Part shown: piece after piece, positions 10,397-21,411 of the stretch
How the letters are laid out: every line of letters starts with the position of its first letter
Numbering within the stretch: position 1 is the first letter of the stretch
Source of the DNA: Achatina immaculata
Lineage: Eukaryota; Mollusca; Gastropoda; Stylommatophora; Achatinidae
Length of the DNA stretch: 64,000 nucleotides
Assembly: GCA_009760885.1 (NCBI GenBank)
Contig: CM019708.1
Coordinates: forward strand, 11,770,931-11,834,930
Reading direction: 5' to 3'
Program-made: the position numbers and the translations under genes
Notes under the pieces: generated by a model
Told to the model about the DNA's origin: nothing
Database searches by the model: none
What the model saw: the letters and a program-made list of their open reading frames with translations, nothing else

Positions 10397-11226
10397 AGGG
10401 ATTAGTTTGTATGTACAGTTTCACTGTCTGTGGCTGGTGTCTGGCAACCTAGTGCAATGAGCAGAGCAGAATAACAGTAGATTATGGCTTTTCATGTGCA
10501 GAATAAGTGGGGACTTTGAACTAGACTTCTGCAAAATCGGGTTTCTCTATGGGCTCCACCACAGCAGCGGATGAAGAAAGTCTTAAAACACATGTGACAA
10601 GGTGAATGGAGAGTGGGTTATAGTTTCCAGCTTCAGTTTCCAAAGTTTGCTCAAGAAACATGCTTCTTAGTAGGCTCCGTGTAGGAATGTGCTGATTCTT
10701 GTCCTGTTGGCCAGGCTTGGTGTGTCAATAGCTGGTGTCTATGGACGCCATAAGAAAACAGAACAGGTTCTTGGTCAGTTTTGGATCACTGGGCCAGATA
10801 ATTTAAGTTGCTGATGCCTTTGTAGGCTATTCAGAAGTCAAGAGAGGGGATTTTCACCTTCTTTTGGCCTGTTATGAGAGACTGCAAATTAGACAAACTG
10901 ATAATCATAGGAAAGTTGAATAGAAATACCAGGGATTGCTAATGTCTTTTGATGTGGCACTTATTTCATGAATGAATTTGTAAAAATTCTGTTGTTATTT
11001 TATACCAGTATTATGAAAGTAATCTGCTGACACAGGGATTCATGGAGGCAGCCTGTTTCTTGCCTAGATAGCTAAGCAGAAGAAACTAAATGCAGGAGAA
11101 ACAAATTGATATTGTGCATTTCTCCCCATGTCTTTTTTCTGCTACGTCAAAAAATTGAAGTGGCCAACTGTACTGAAATAATATTGTGTACGGTTAATTG
11201 TTGTCTTGCTTTTTTTTTTCTTTCAG
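10397..11226 (+). other. PLPP intron, no recognised element
   Basis: I recognise no repeat family or coding similarity here apart from the pyrimidine tract and tttcag acceptor at 11221-11226. Confidence 0.6.
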
Positions 11227-11284
11227 GCTGTCATTCATGTCTGGTCACTCTTCAATGGCAATGTATTGTGCACTATTTTATATT
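11227..11284 (+). CDS. PLPP: PLPP family exon with catalytic motif C2 (SGH)
   Basis: A 58-bp exon between acceptor tttcag (11221-11226) and donor gtaagt (11285). Its first base completes the Arg codon split at 1000/11227, then it reads LSFMSGHSSMAMYCALFYI. The SGH box is PAP2 motif C2, whose His acts as general acid in the phosphotransfer; in LPPs the usual form is SFYSGHSS, so Met replaces Tyr but the catalytic residues are kept. It ends in phase 0, fitting the next exon at 20618. The short exon with these phases is typical of the animal gene. Confidence 0.92.
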
Positions 11285-11389
11285 GTAAGTATTCCTGAGA
11301 AAGAGACTGGCTAATGTGCGTGCTCCAAGCCATACTTATTCCTACCCAAAAAGGGAGATAAATGAAATAATGCACAGAAACTTGCTTAT

Positions 11390-11592
11390 CTGATGATGGT
11401 GAACAAGGATTGTACTAGGATTTTTTGGAATTGATATAATTGTATCTGTCTTTCACCTTGCATGAAGAACTTCCCTAAATACCAGTTTTGTCAGTACTGC
11501 ATAGGGTGCCTTATACTTTTTTATGTAAAATGAAACACAAACATCGGTAGATGGTAAATGTTCATGTGAAATTTTTTTTCTTACCTTATTTG
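11390..11592 (+). repeat. dispersed repeat D1, left part (split by RTE-B)
   Basis: Aligns with 51430-51650: both share tgtctttcaccttgcatgaag, a ttttgtcantan segment and aaatgttcatgtgaaatttn. The match stops at cttatttgc, where RTE-B begins, and resumes at 15480. No ORF; class unknown. Confidence 0.7.
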
Positions 11593-14500
11593 CCTGGGTA
11601 AACCTGGGGTAGAAGGGACAGATATTGAAGAAGTCAATCAATTTGCATACCTTGGCAGCTACATAGACCAGGATGGTGACACTAGAAAGGAAGTTAGGAT
11701 CAGAATTGCAAAAGCAGCTTCAATCTTCAAGAACCTTGAGAACATATGGAATTCAAAAGTTATAAGCACAAAAACCAAGTTAAGACTATTCAATTCAAAT
11801 GTAATATCCACCCTCATTTATGCATGCGAAAGCTGGAAAACAACTAAAGAAATAGAAAACAAATTAGACTCTTTTGAAAACAAATGTTTAAGGAAAATAC
11901 TCGGCATCAAGTGGAATGAATTCAAGAACAATGCAGAGATAAGACAGATGACTGAACAACAACCAGTCTCACGGGTGATCAGGAAAAGGAGATGGACATA
12001 TGTTGGCCACTTGATGAGAAGAAATGAGCAGAGAATCCCAAAACAAGCTATCAAGTGGAACACAACAGGCCGAAGAAAAAGGGGCAGACCGCGTGAAACT
12101 CTGAAGAGAACATTATTAAGAGAAGCCAAGTTAACAGGCATAAAATCCTTTGATGAGGTTGAAAGACTCGCCGAAGACAGGAAAAATTGGCGAACTACTT
12201 TGCGAGCCCTATGTGACGTTTAACGGCACGGGAAGGATATAAGATATAAGATAAGAACCTGGGGTGACCATCCTCAACCCAGCACATCACAGGTGGCGGG
12301 TGGTGATCCCTGTGTATAAGGGTTTACCCAAATAAGCAGGCATGGACCAGCTGACGGTAGTCTCAGAGAGTGAGATGGGGTGGTAGGTGGCTCTACTACT
12401 CCTATAAAGTGCCTCATGTGCTCAGTGAATGGCGGGTAAGAGGCGCCTTAAGACCTCTCGCTCCCGCTGCCTTGTGGGTAGAACAGGGAGTCCAAAGGCT
12501 AGCGGAGAGCCATACATGAACCAACAGAAGGCAATGGGAAACCACTGTTGTAGCTTCCAAGAATAGTATGCTAATACAGAGTAATAGATTTATCAGGGAA
12601 CAACGTTAATGGATGTTCCAGAGTAGGAACAGGTAGAGCGGCTCACAAGCCACAGGTGAGGCCAGATTGTCATCAAGCTACTGGTGGCAAGACTAAGAAG
12701 TTCAAAATAGCAACATGGAATGTTAGAACTCTATTCCAGGCTGGAAAATTAGAAAATGTAAAAAGGGAAATGGAAAAGATGAAGATCAACATATTAGGAA
12801 TGAGTGAAATTAGATGGACAGGTGCAGGGAAGATAAACTCTGATAAATATACAATAATATATTCAGGATGTGAGAAACATGAACAGGGAGTAGGAATAAT
12901 ATTTGACGACCAAAGTGCAAGGACAGTTGTGGGATATTTGAACATCTCGGACTGAGTCTTACTAGCTCAACTGAAAAGATGACCAATAAACATAAATATT
13001 ATACAAGTGTACGCTCCAACAGCTGATAGTTCTAAATAAGATGTACAGATATTTTATAATGACAGAGACAGCCCTGAAACACACAAAGTCACATGAAGTT
13101 ACTATAGTGATGAGAGATTTTAACGCCAAAGTTGGTAAAGGAAGAACTACAGGCATTTTTGGTGATTATGGACTGGGTGAGAGGAATGATTAGTAAATGA
13201 ACTGAATGGGCAAAAATACATAACATTGTTGTAGGAAACACCTGGTTTAAACAACATCTCCAGACTGGCAACATGGTGCAGTCCAGGCAAAAAGGCTTTT
13301 AACCAGATAGACTACGTATTAATCAACAAATGATTCCGGAGTGCATTACTGAGAACAGAAACCATGCGAGGAGCTGACTGCAATAGTGGCCATGACCCAC
13401 TGTGTGGAAAAATTAGAATGAAGCTAAATAAAGCATGCAGAAAGGTGAGAAACATCAAACTGAATACAGAACTCCTTAAAAATTACCAAGAACTGCGAGA
13501 ACAATACAGAGTTATTATAACAAATAGATAGAATGCAATAGCAAAGATAAATAGTATAGATGAACAATGGGCAATGTTAAGAGATTCTATCCACCAAACT
13601 GTTAAGGAGATAATACCACCTAAAAAAAATAAGCCCCCCAAGAATAAATGGATAACAGATAACATCTTGGGACTGATGGACAAGAGAAGGAGGAGTAAAA
13701 ATAACCAAGAAAAATATAGCAAGATAAATAAAGAAATAAGACGCAATTGCAGAGAAGCAAAGGAAGTGTGGTTAAATGAACAGTGCAGACAAATAGAGGA
13801 CTCCCATAATAAAGACAGCAAAAACATGCTCAAATGAATTAATGAACTCACAGGCAGGAAAACAAAATATACCAGAGAATGCCTGAAATCGAAAGAAGGT
13901 AAAATGTTAATGGGAAAAGAAGACATGGTGGACAGAGTACATCGGTGAGCTATATGGAGGAGAAAGACCAGAAGTAACACCAGATACTGAAAACTGTGAG
14001 GGACCACCAATACTTGAAGATGAAAAAATAGATACCATCAAACACATGAAGAAAGGAAAAGCAACTGGACCTGATAATATAACAATAGAAGAAATAGAGG
14101 CACTAAAGGAGACAGGAATAAAAATAATAACCAAGTTACTGAATGATATTTACAACAGTGGTTATATTCCCAGTGACCTGATTAAATCCATGTTTATAGC
14201 ACTACCAAAGAAACCAGATGCAAAGGAATGTGACGACCACAGGACCATCAGGCTTTCACGTCACTTAACAAAGCTACTTCTGAGAATTATTTTGAGAAGA
14301 ACAAGGAAAAAGATAAAAATGGAAATAGTAGATGAACAGTTTGGATTTGTTGAAGGAAAGGGAACACACAATGCCATTTATGCTTTGTGAACACTAACGG
14401 AAAGAGTTCTAGAAGTGCAGAAATATTTCCATTTATGTTTCATGGATTACACCCAGGCATGCGACAGGGTGAGATTATTAAAATGCTTGGAGACATAAAC

Positions 14501-15479
14501 ATAGACGGTAAAGACCTGAGGATTGTAAAACATCTATACTGACAGCTGGAAGCAGCAATTCAAGTTGAAATTGAAAATATCAACCAATAAAACAAGGAGT
14601 GTGACAGGGATGTGTACTATCTCCAGACCTTTTTTTTCTGTACAGTCAGAATATTCTAAAAATGATCATTCTGGAACCAGGTATAAAAGTCAGATTATAC
14701 AATATTAACAATCTTCGGTATGCTGATGACACAGTACTGATAGCTGAGAACCAACAAGACCTGCAAAATCTCATGGATAAAGTCGCCAAAGAAAGTGAAC
14801 AGAAAGGGCTTACTTTGAACATCAAAAAGACAGAGACCATGGCTATATCTAAGAAACAGAATCCACCAAAATGCAATATGAAATTAAGTGGGACTATTCT
14901 AAAGCAGGTGCAGAAATTCAAATACCTTGGAGCAGTAATAACTTCAGATGGGAAGTACAGATAAAAAATTAGGAACAGAATATGCCAAGCAAAGACTGCA
15001 TTTCAGAGAATGAGAAACATATTGTGCAACACATCCTTATCAGTGAAAGAGAGTCCTAAAATGCTATATTGAAGCTGTCTTATTATATAGAAGTGAATCA
15101 TGGACAGTAGGCAGGTCTGCACAAAAATCATTGGAAGCAGAAATGTGGTTTGTTAGAAGAATGTTGTGAATTCTCTGGACAATGTAGATAACAAGTGAAG
15201 AATGTAGGAGATGAGCTGGATAGACAAAAAAACCTTGTCAAAAAAATATGAGACAGTGTACCTTCATAGGACGAGAAGAGGGGGCATTGAAAATATTGTA
15301 ACAGGACAAATAGAGGGAAGAAGAGCCAGGGGAAGACCAAGAGAAATGATACTGGAAAGTCTGACGGGATAGTGTGAGAGATCACCAACTGAGCCAATAG
15401 CCTGCATGAAGGATCGTGTACTCTGGAGAAGCATAATAGCCAATGTCAGTCGGTACGGCACCTGATGATGATGATGACG
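11593..15479 (+). mobile_element. RTE-B, full-length but decayed, 10-bp TSD
   Basis: The target-site duplication accttatttg occurs at 11583-11592 and 15480-15489, splitting repeat D1 cleanly. After removal of the nested RTE-C the element is about 3.2 kb, the normal size of RTE LINEs. It starts with cctgggtaaacctggggt and has a 5' UTR of about 450 bp. Endonuclease starts near 12700 (KIATWNVRTLFQAG, MSEIRWTGAG), and the connector lies around 13570-13840. RT pieces follow at 14046-14390 (KATGPDNITIEEIEA, FGFVEGKGTHNAI) and 14662-14964 (LRYADDTVLIAENQQD). The C-terminus is around 15070-15465 (GRRARGRPREMILES), ending in a cctgatgatgatgatga tail. Multiple stops and frameshifts show that it is inactive. 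Confidence 0.92.
11611..12255 (+). mobile_element. RTE-C, 5'-truncated LINE inside RTE-B, 10-bp TSD
   Basis: Perfect duplication aacctggggt at 11601-11610 and 12256-12265. The 645-bp insert encodes only an RTE C-terminus: NQFAYLGSYIDQDGDT, STLIYACESWKTTKE, RKRRWTYVGHLMRRNEQR, GRRKRGRPRETLKRT, RALCDV then stop at 12221-12223, followed by an aggatataagatataagataag-type tail. The frame from about 11622 to 12223 looks uninterrupted, so it is younger than its RTE-B host. It differs from RTE-A and RTE-B in sequence and tail. Confidence 0.9.
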
Positions 15480-15770
15480 ACCTTATTTGTGGTGATAATT
15501 AATCATTACAAAATGCTCACATGCTGAATCAAAGTTAAAACCCATGAAAATTGAACATCATCAGCCGACTGCCTGATTATCCTTCAACAATTCTACTGAT
15601 TGCTTTTTATTAGCCTTTTGATAATATGAACTGGTTACGGTGACTGACGACCTGCAAAAATGTTGGCTTTTCTCTTTTTTTTTTTGTTTTTTTTTTTTAA
15701 TCGGTAATTTACAGGTAATAAAAATCACTGATGACCTCACCTCTGATCTGGAAGGTTGTGGGCTGGGACT
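15480..15770 (+). repeat. dispersed repeat D1, right part
   Basis: Continues the D1 copy begun at 11390: tacaaaatgctcacatgctg, then a segment around ctgattgctttttattag and a T-rich stretch, aligned with 51980-52200. Confidence 0.7.
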
Positions 15771-16199
15771 GCCAGTGTCAAGGGCAGGCCTGGTGAGAGA
15801 ACCGGGGTTGTACTTCATAAGCCCTGGCTGTTTTTTCCCGTTCTTTTCTTATTAGGGAGAAAATTATGTGAGAGCCACTGTGTGTGTTCAGACAGGAGGT
15901 CCATTAGTAGCTGACCCCAAGGCCCAACTTAGCTGTTCGTGGCTCGTGGTTAAGAGAGAAGAAAGAGCATCTGAAAATATATCCCAAAAATGTCCACCTG
16001 CACGGTGAGGTGCAGTGTTGGTTATGCAGCAACACACACAGCTGTCAGTGAATGTTCTTCTTATTCTTGTTCTGTCTGCCTGGAACGACAGTCAGGATGT
16101 CCTTTGCAGCTGATGTAGCCAAAATGTGTTGAAGCACAGCATCAGGTTGGATGAAGGGGGATGAGTTAAGATGGCTGTTTTAACAGACCAAGTTTGGAG
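15771..16199 (+). other. PLPP intron, no recognised element
   Basis: Unique-looking intronic sequence with no coding similarity that I can name. Confidence 0.5.
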
Positions 16200-16292
16200 C
16201 TAAAAATGAAAAAGGTACAGTGCTTCTTTAACAGAACCCACCACCATGGGGCCTATAGCTATCCCTGCCCCACTAGCCAGACTGAGTCTGGC
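16200..16292 (-). repeat. S1 SINE-like fragment
   Basis: Carries the S1 core seen on - at 49430-49600: gtacagtgcttctttaacag, accaccatggggcctatag and a ctagccagactgagtctgg segment. It is truncated where the 42-bp minisatellite begins. Confidence 0.6.
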
Positions 16293-16296
16293 GATT

Positions 16297-16625
16297 GAGG
16301 AAGAATGAGAATGTCATGTAAAGGATGTACCCATGAATAAGGAAGTATGAGAATGTCATGTAAAGGATATACCCATGAATGAGGAAGTATGAGAATGTCA
16401 TGTAAAGGATGTACCCATGAATGAGGAAGTATGAGAATGTCATGTAAAGGATGTACCCATGAATGAGGAAGTATGAGAATGTCATGTAAAGGATGTACCC
16501 ATGAATGAGGAAGTATGAGAATGTCATGTAAAGGATGTACCCATGAATGAGGAACTTTCCTGGATGTACCTATGAATGAGGAACTTTCCTGGATGTACCT
16601 ATGAATGAGGAACTTTGCTGGAGTC
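16297..16625 (+). repeat. 42-bp minisatellite with 29-bp variants
   Basis: Six near-identical 42-bp units (gaatgtcatgtaaaggatgt + acccatgaatgaggaagtat + ga) followed by about three 29-bp units (aactttcctggatgtaccta + tgaatgagg). Because 42 is a multiple of three, the minus strand shows a false repetitive frame of HSWVHPLHDILILP units; this is not a gene. Confidence 0.95.
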
Positions 16626-17049
16626 AGAATAGGCGAATGAAGGGAAGAAAAATCCTGCATCTTGTAGGCCACATCTAACTTGATATTAACACTAGGTTCA
16701 GCATCTCTTAACTGGAAGTATGGGAACCAGGTGGTGGCGGGATGGGGCTCCTGAATAGAACTTTTAAAAAAATTTTATTAAATAGAGTTTTTTTTCATCT
16801 GGTTTGTTCGTGAATGCCCGTATGTAAAATGAAACTGTTGACATCTTTTGAACACATACTGGGTAGAGGGGGGAGTGGTGTATGAGGCCATAATAGGCAA
16901 CCCATCTGGATGGAGGGTGTCTGGTAATTGCAAAAAAGGGCAAGAATCCCTGCAGTGAGTTAAAAACATTTTGTTTTAAATCACTAGCACTCTGATGTTT
17001 AATGTCTTCTCTTCTGAAGTTTATCAAAAAAGTAAAATTGGCTATATAT
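16626..17049 (+). other. PLPP intron, no recognised element
   Basis: Nothing recognisable apart from A/T-rich runs near 16770. Confidence 0.5.
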
Positions 17050-18537
17050 GCTGTCATGCCAGAGTTAGCCAGGACCATCCACCCAGAGTTAGCCAGGACC
17101 AGCTAGCCATGCCTGGACCAGTCAGCCAGAGTTAGACAGGACCAGTTAGCCAGGACCAGTCAGCCAGAGTTAGACAGGACCAGTCAGCCAGAGTTAGACA
17201 GGACCAGTCAGCCAGAGTTAGGCAGGACCAGCCAGCCAGAGTTAGACAGGACCAGCCAGCCAGAGTTAGCCAGGACCAGTCAGCCAGAGTTAGGCAGGAC
17301 CAGCCAGCCAGAGTTAGCCAGGACCAGTCAGCCAGAGTTAGCCAGGACCAGTCAGCCAGAGTTAGCCAGGACCAGCCAGCCAGAGTTAGACAGGACCAGC
17401 CAGCCAGAGTTAGCCAGAACCAGCCAGCCAGAGTTAGCCAGAACCAGCCAGCCAGAGTTAGCCAGGATCAATTAGCCAGAGTTAGACAGGACCAGTCAGC
17501 CAGAGTTAGACAGGACCAGCCAGCAAGAGTTAGACAGGATCAATTAGCCAGGATCAGTTAGCCAGAGTTAGCCAGGACCAGCCAGCCAGAGTTAGGCAGG
17601 ACCATCCAGCCAGAGTTAGGCAGGACCAGCCAGCCAGACTTAGCCAGGGTCAATTAGCCAGAGTTAGCCAGGATCAATTAGCTGGAGTTAGACAGGACCA
17701 GCCAGCCAGAGTTAGCCAGGATCAATTAGCCAGAGTTGGACAGGATCAGTCAGCCAGAGTTAGACAGGACCAGCCAGCCAGAGTTAGCCAGGACCAGCCA
17801 GCCAGAGTTAGCCAGGATCAGTTAGCCAGAGTTAGACAGGACCAGCCAGCCAGAGTTAGACAGGACCAGTCAGCCAGAATTAGACAAGACCAGCCAGCCA
17901 GAGTTAGACAAGACCAGCCACCCAGAGTTAGACAGGACCAGTCAGCCAGAATTAGGCAGGACCAGCCACCCAGAGTTAGACAGGACCAGCCAGCCAGAGT
18001 TAGACAGGACCAGTCAGCCAGAGTTAGACAGGACCAGTTAGCCAGAGTTAGGACCAGCCAGCCAGAGTTAGACAGGATCAGCCAGCCAGAGTTAGGCAGG
18101 ACCAGCCAGCCAGAGTTAGACAGGACCAGTCAGCCAGAGTTAGGCAGGACCAGTCAGCCAGAGTTAGGCAGGACCAGCCAGACAGAGTTAGACAGGACCA
18201 GTCAGCCAGAGTTAGACAGGACCAGTCAGCCAGAGTTAGACAGGACCAGTCAGCCAGAGTTAGACAGGACCAGTCAGCCAGAGTTAGCCAGGACCAGCCA
18301 GACAGAGTTAGGCAGGATCAGCCAGCCAGAGTTAGCCAGGACCAGCCAGACAGAGTTAGCCAGGACCAGCCAGCCAGAGTTAGACAGGACCTGTCAGCCA
18401 GAGTTAGACAAGACCAGCCAGCCAGAGTTAGACAGGACCAGCCAGCCAGAGTTAGACAGTTACAGCCAGCCAGAGTTAGCCAGGACCAGCCAGCCAGAGT
18501 TAGACAAGACCAGTCAGCCAGAGTTAGACAGGACCAT
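17050..18537 (+). repeat. 24-bp minisatellite, about 60 units
   Basis: Units of the type cagccagagttagacaggac + cagc run for almost 1.5 kb. The variable points are gaca/gcca/ggca and the final cagc/cagt/catc; some units use ggatcaattagc instead. In-frame tag stops occur in every unit on the + strand, so it is not coding. The higher divergence on the left suggests an older edge. Confidence 0.97.
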
Positions 18538-18764
18538 GCTTTCTTTATTCATGATGGTTCTAGAAACAAGCTGTTGTGTTCCTTCAGACTGAATGGTGTC
18601 AGTGGAGCCTGCAAAGAAGTTTGTTGCATGGTTCCACTTCATGAGCTCAAACATACTACTGTAACCTACTCCACATCCAGCTCAGTACTACAAGATCTTC
18701 ACATCAATGGCTACACAAAACTCAAGTTTACAGTTACTGGGAAATCTGATTAGTTAACATGTTA

Positions 18765-19065
18765 GAATCAGGGTTGGCAAACCATAGCTGATCAAAATCC
18801 TGTCCCACTTCTCTGTTTTTTCCCAAGCCTAGCCTGGCTAATGGGGTAGGGCTCTCTATAGTGGTGGTGGAGTCTGCTAAAGAAGTATTGCACGTGCCTT
18901 GCTTTTCAGGGAGTGAAAAAAATAGCTGCCATAACCTATTTCCAGCTTGATTTGATGCTATACTTTAACATCTTCACTGCATCAGTTGCAAAGAGCACCA
19001 GCTCACAGTTCTGGGGAGATAGAAGAAGAAGAAGACAGGGAAGTCTTGTTACAACTCTGTGTGAA
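18765..19065 (+). repeat. S1 SINE-like element
   Basis: Shares with 24500-24835 and 39098-39350 a core order of ggttggcaaaccatagctga, gtcccac..ctct, cctagcctggctaa, gtggtggagtctgctaaag, aatagctgccataacc and aaagagcaccagct, and ends in an agaagaagaagaag tail. About 300 bp and non-coding. Repeated copies with the same ends indicate a SINE-like retroposon. Confidence 0.7.
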
Positions 19066-19089
19066 AAGAAGTGTGTATCAGTGATAGTA

Positions 19090-19520
19090 TTAACTGGCAG
19101 TTACCGGTAAATTACCATTTTAAAAAAAAAAGAGAAAAACCGAAAGTTTTGGAGTTCATAAGTTACTGTTTATATTATCAAAAACCTAATTAAAAAGTAA
19201 CCAGTGAAATCAGTTGGAGGATAATTGGGTCGGTAGAATGATGACGCTCAATTTACATGGAGGAGAAACAGCCAGTTTTGACTTTGATTCAGCACGTGTG
19301 CTCTTTGTGAAGATTAAATCTTGCCGCAAATAAGATAAGAAAAGATAAATTTCACACGAACATTTACTTGCTTTTAATTCTACACTTTACCAAAAACAAA
19401 AAAAAAATGGAAAAAAAGTGTATAAGGTACTAAAAGTTATACTGATAAAACCAGTATTTCAGAAAGTACTTCTTACATGGTGAAAGAAAAGTTTAAAAAA
19501 TCCTAGTGTGATTGCTGTAT
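19090..19520 (-). repeat. dispersed repeat D1, inverted copy
   Basis: Reverse complement aligns to D1 at 51640-52200 and 11480-11590: gattaaatcttgccgcaaat, cacacgaacatttact and gttttgactttgattcag are visible on the + strand in reverse order. Confidence 0.6.
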
Positions 19521-19794
19521 ATACTCATATTTAACAAACAGTAACTAACTTCAGCCTCAGAATTGTCAGGTGATTCATCCATAACATTATTTTTTGTTCT
19601 GTCATGTCTCAGATATACTTACATATCACACAGTTTTAGCATTATTCTGTCATGGGAGATAAAAGAGATAATGACTGCAGTAAATCTGTCATGCTTCAGT
19701 TATATTTATACTACACACAGCAACTTTTTTTCCCTGTTAAATCTGTTATATTGAAGAAGCAATACAGCAGGCAAAGAAACATCTCAAACTAGTT

Positions 19795-20215
19795 CTGTCA
19801 GTCAGTCAGTCATTTGCATGTCCCTTGTGGAACTTTGCCTCCCTAACGGCTCTCTTGTATGCCTCTTGGTTGTAAGCAAGATGTCCTGCTGCTGATGCAT
19901 CCATTCGCAGATCATCAGCGATGGCTGTTTGAGTTCTTGGTATTTTTCCAGAAGGTAGTTTGCCATTGCTTTCCTTCCGGGCAGTGATTGTACTAGTCAG
20001 TGATCGTAGACATTGTCCCTACATTGAGATCATCTGCCTACCATCATAGAATGGTGACCATAACCAACATTATTTGTTGGCTGCTTTCCCATTCCATCCA
20101 CCATCTGCTCCTTTGGCTTCAGGTCACCTTGATCAAGTGGCTATACGGGTACTCCACCAAGGGTGTCCCGTAGACTAATGGAGGTAAGGAAGTGTCTTAC
20201 TTCTTCCTTGATAGG
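19795..20215 (-). repeat. SINE or LINE 3' end with (ACTG)n tail
   Basis: On - it reads ggaaagcaatggcaaactac, cttctggaaaaataccaaga and an aaatgactgactgactgac end, at + positions 19795-19810. The 'GCAATGGCAAACTACC...CTGGAAAA' wording is shared with SINEs mobilised by RTE/BovB-type LINEs in other animals, but this resemblance is from memory. Confidence 0.45.
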
Positions 20216-20244
20216 GGATACCCCTAACCTGCTAACCGAACTAG

Positions 20245-20495
20245 TGCTGTACGTAAGAAAAATAGTCAGTTTTCTTGGACACATCAGCAGATGTGAAGGT
20301 CTCAGTAAAAAAAAAACTGATCATGACTGGGAAGATAAATGACAGAAGGGATGGAGAAGACAGAAATATCCGGATGGCCTGACTGCATGGTTTGGCAGAA
20401 AAACAGCCGTTGATTTGATTTGAGATGTAGAAGATTGTGCAAGATTAGCAGAAATGTCTGCTTATGCCTGTCAGCATGGCTCTATTTGATTGATA
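20245..20495 (+). pseudogene. decayed LINE C-terminal fragment
   Basis: A broken frame reads FLGHISRCEGLSKKKLIMTG, then KINDRRDGEDRNIRMA, resembling the GHxxRM...GKxxGRRxRGR C-terminus of RTE-type ORFs. Several stops are present. Confidence 0.5.
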
Positions 20496-20617
20496 TATTT
20501 ATACAGCATGAAAACTTAACACTTTCTACCATGTTTTGAATATGTCCATACAGAACACATGTCTCGGATATGTCCATACAGAACACAGTATTACTTTTTT
20601 TTTCTACCTTGTCTCAG

Positions 20618-20794
20618 GTGTATTTATATGCAAAGCGAGTGGCCAGGGTCATCCCATTACTTCAACCCTTCATACAGATTGTAGTTTTCAGCCTGGCTTT
20701 CTACACATGCTTGTCCAGGGTGTCAGACTACAAGCATCATTGGAGTGACGTTCTAGCTGGGGCCATACTAGGATCGGTCATGGGACTGATAGCT
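20618..20794 (+). CDS. PLPP: PLPP family exon with catalytic motif C3
   Basis: A 177-bp, 59-codon exon, phase 0 at both ends, between acceptor tgtctcag (ending 20617) and a consensus donor gtgagt at 20795. It encodes the end of TM4, TM5 (IVVFSLAFYTCL) and motif C3 as SRVSDYKHHWSD, the SRX5HX3D box with the nucleophilic His and its partner Asp, then the start of TM6 (VLAGAILGSVMGLIA). With C1 and C2 on the earlier exons all catalytic residues are present, so the enzyme should be active. The frame also stays open past the donor to a stop at 20894-20896. Confidence 0.93.
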
Positions 20795-20896
20795 GTGAGT
20801 AGCTGTTCCTTTCTTATGCTGTACTTCACTTTCTTCCGCATTCTTCCTGAAAAGGGCATTGCTTGCATTTTGCCATGGTTTGTAGCTAGGCTGTGA
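20795..20896 (+). CDS. PLPP: possible read-through 3' extension of PLPP (alternative last exon)
   Basis: If the donor at 20795 is not used, the frame continues for 33 codons (VSSCSFLMLYFTFFRILPEK..) and stops at 20894-20896. The added residues complete a long hydrophobic TM6, which the spliced form to 22173 lacks. The second half lies inside a repeat whose 3' end is near 20825, so it would be repeat-derived. This is inference from reading frame and hydrophobicity; there is no transcript evidence here. Confidence 0.35.
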   Translation: MSSCSFLMLYFTFFRILPEKGIACILPWFVARL

Positions 20897-21075
20897 CATC
20901 TGCACTTTTCAACTCGACACATCCTTCTTCAGCATGGTGTGTCGTTAGGACAGAGTTTGTCTTCCCATTTCAATCCTTTTTCACTTGAGTATTGTCTGTT
21001 GTTAGAGGCACCACATGAAGGTAGAATGGGGTGTCAACTGTGGTTTGCTAACCCTAGTCAGTATCTGATGTGAAA
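20825..21075 (-). repeat. S1-related SINE-like element
   Basis: Aligns on - with 44580-44835: both share gttagcaa(a/g)cca near the 5' end, gggaag(g/a)caaac in the middle and cagcctagct near the 3' end, then a GAA-rich end. Confidence 0.55.
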
Positions 21076-21411
21076 AGTTATTGCAGGATTTCATGAGCTT
21101 GAGTGGAGTAATCCATAGTGACCTGCCCGATTATTACTGGCTGTTGACACCTTCTAGTCAGCTCTGCTGTGAAAAATGGGTACCCCAGCACCCCTAATGC
21201 CAAGGAAAATCACTTTCAAAGAGAGCAAATATTTGCTGGACAAGGCACACAGGACATTGCTGAACACATGTAGTTGTTGATGAATGAGTGGGAAATGGGA
21301 TGCAGCTTGAAAGTCAGCCCCACAGATAGTGGGCTTTGCTGAGTCTGTGGTGGGGTGAACATATGAAAAAGAACAAAAGGTCAGAAGCTGTTACAGATTT
21401 GTGCCTTGACT

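Noticed and set aside
12656..12955. Possible host 'craniofacial development protein 2-like' gene
   Set aside because: This name in databases usually reflects RTE LINE endonucleases. Here it lies in its proper place in an RTE-B copy with TSDs and stops around it.
16259..16672. Open frame encoding a repeated HSWVHPLHDILIL peptide
   Set aside because: It arises because the 42-bp tandem unit is a multiple of three; no start context, no similarity, and both strands give such frames.
17050..18537. TTAGGC/TTAGCC words suggesting telomeric repeats
   Set aside because: The words are part of a 24-bp unit and never occur as a hexamer array; an ordinary minisatellite.
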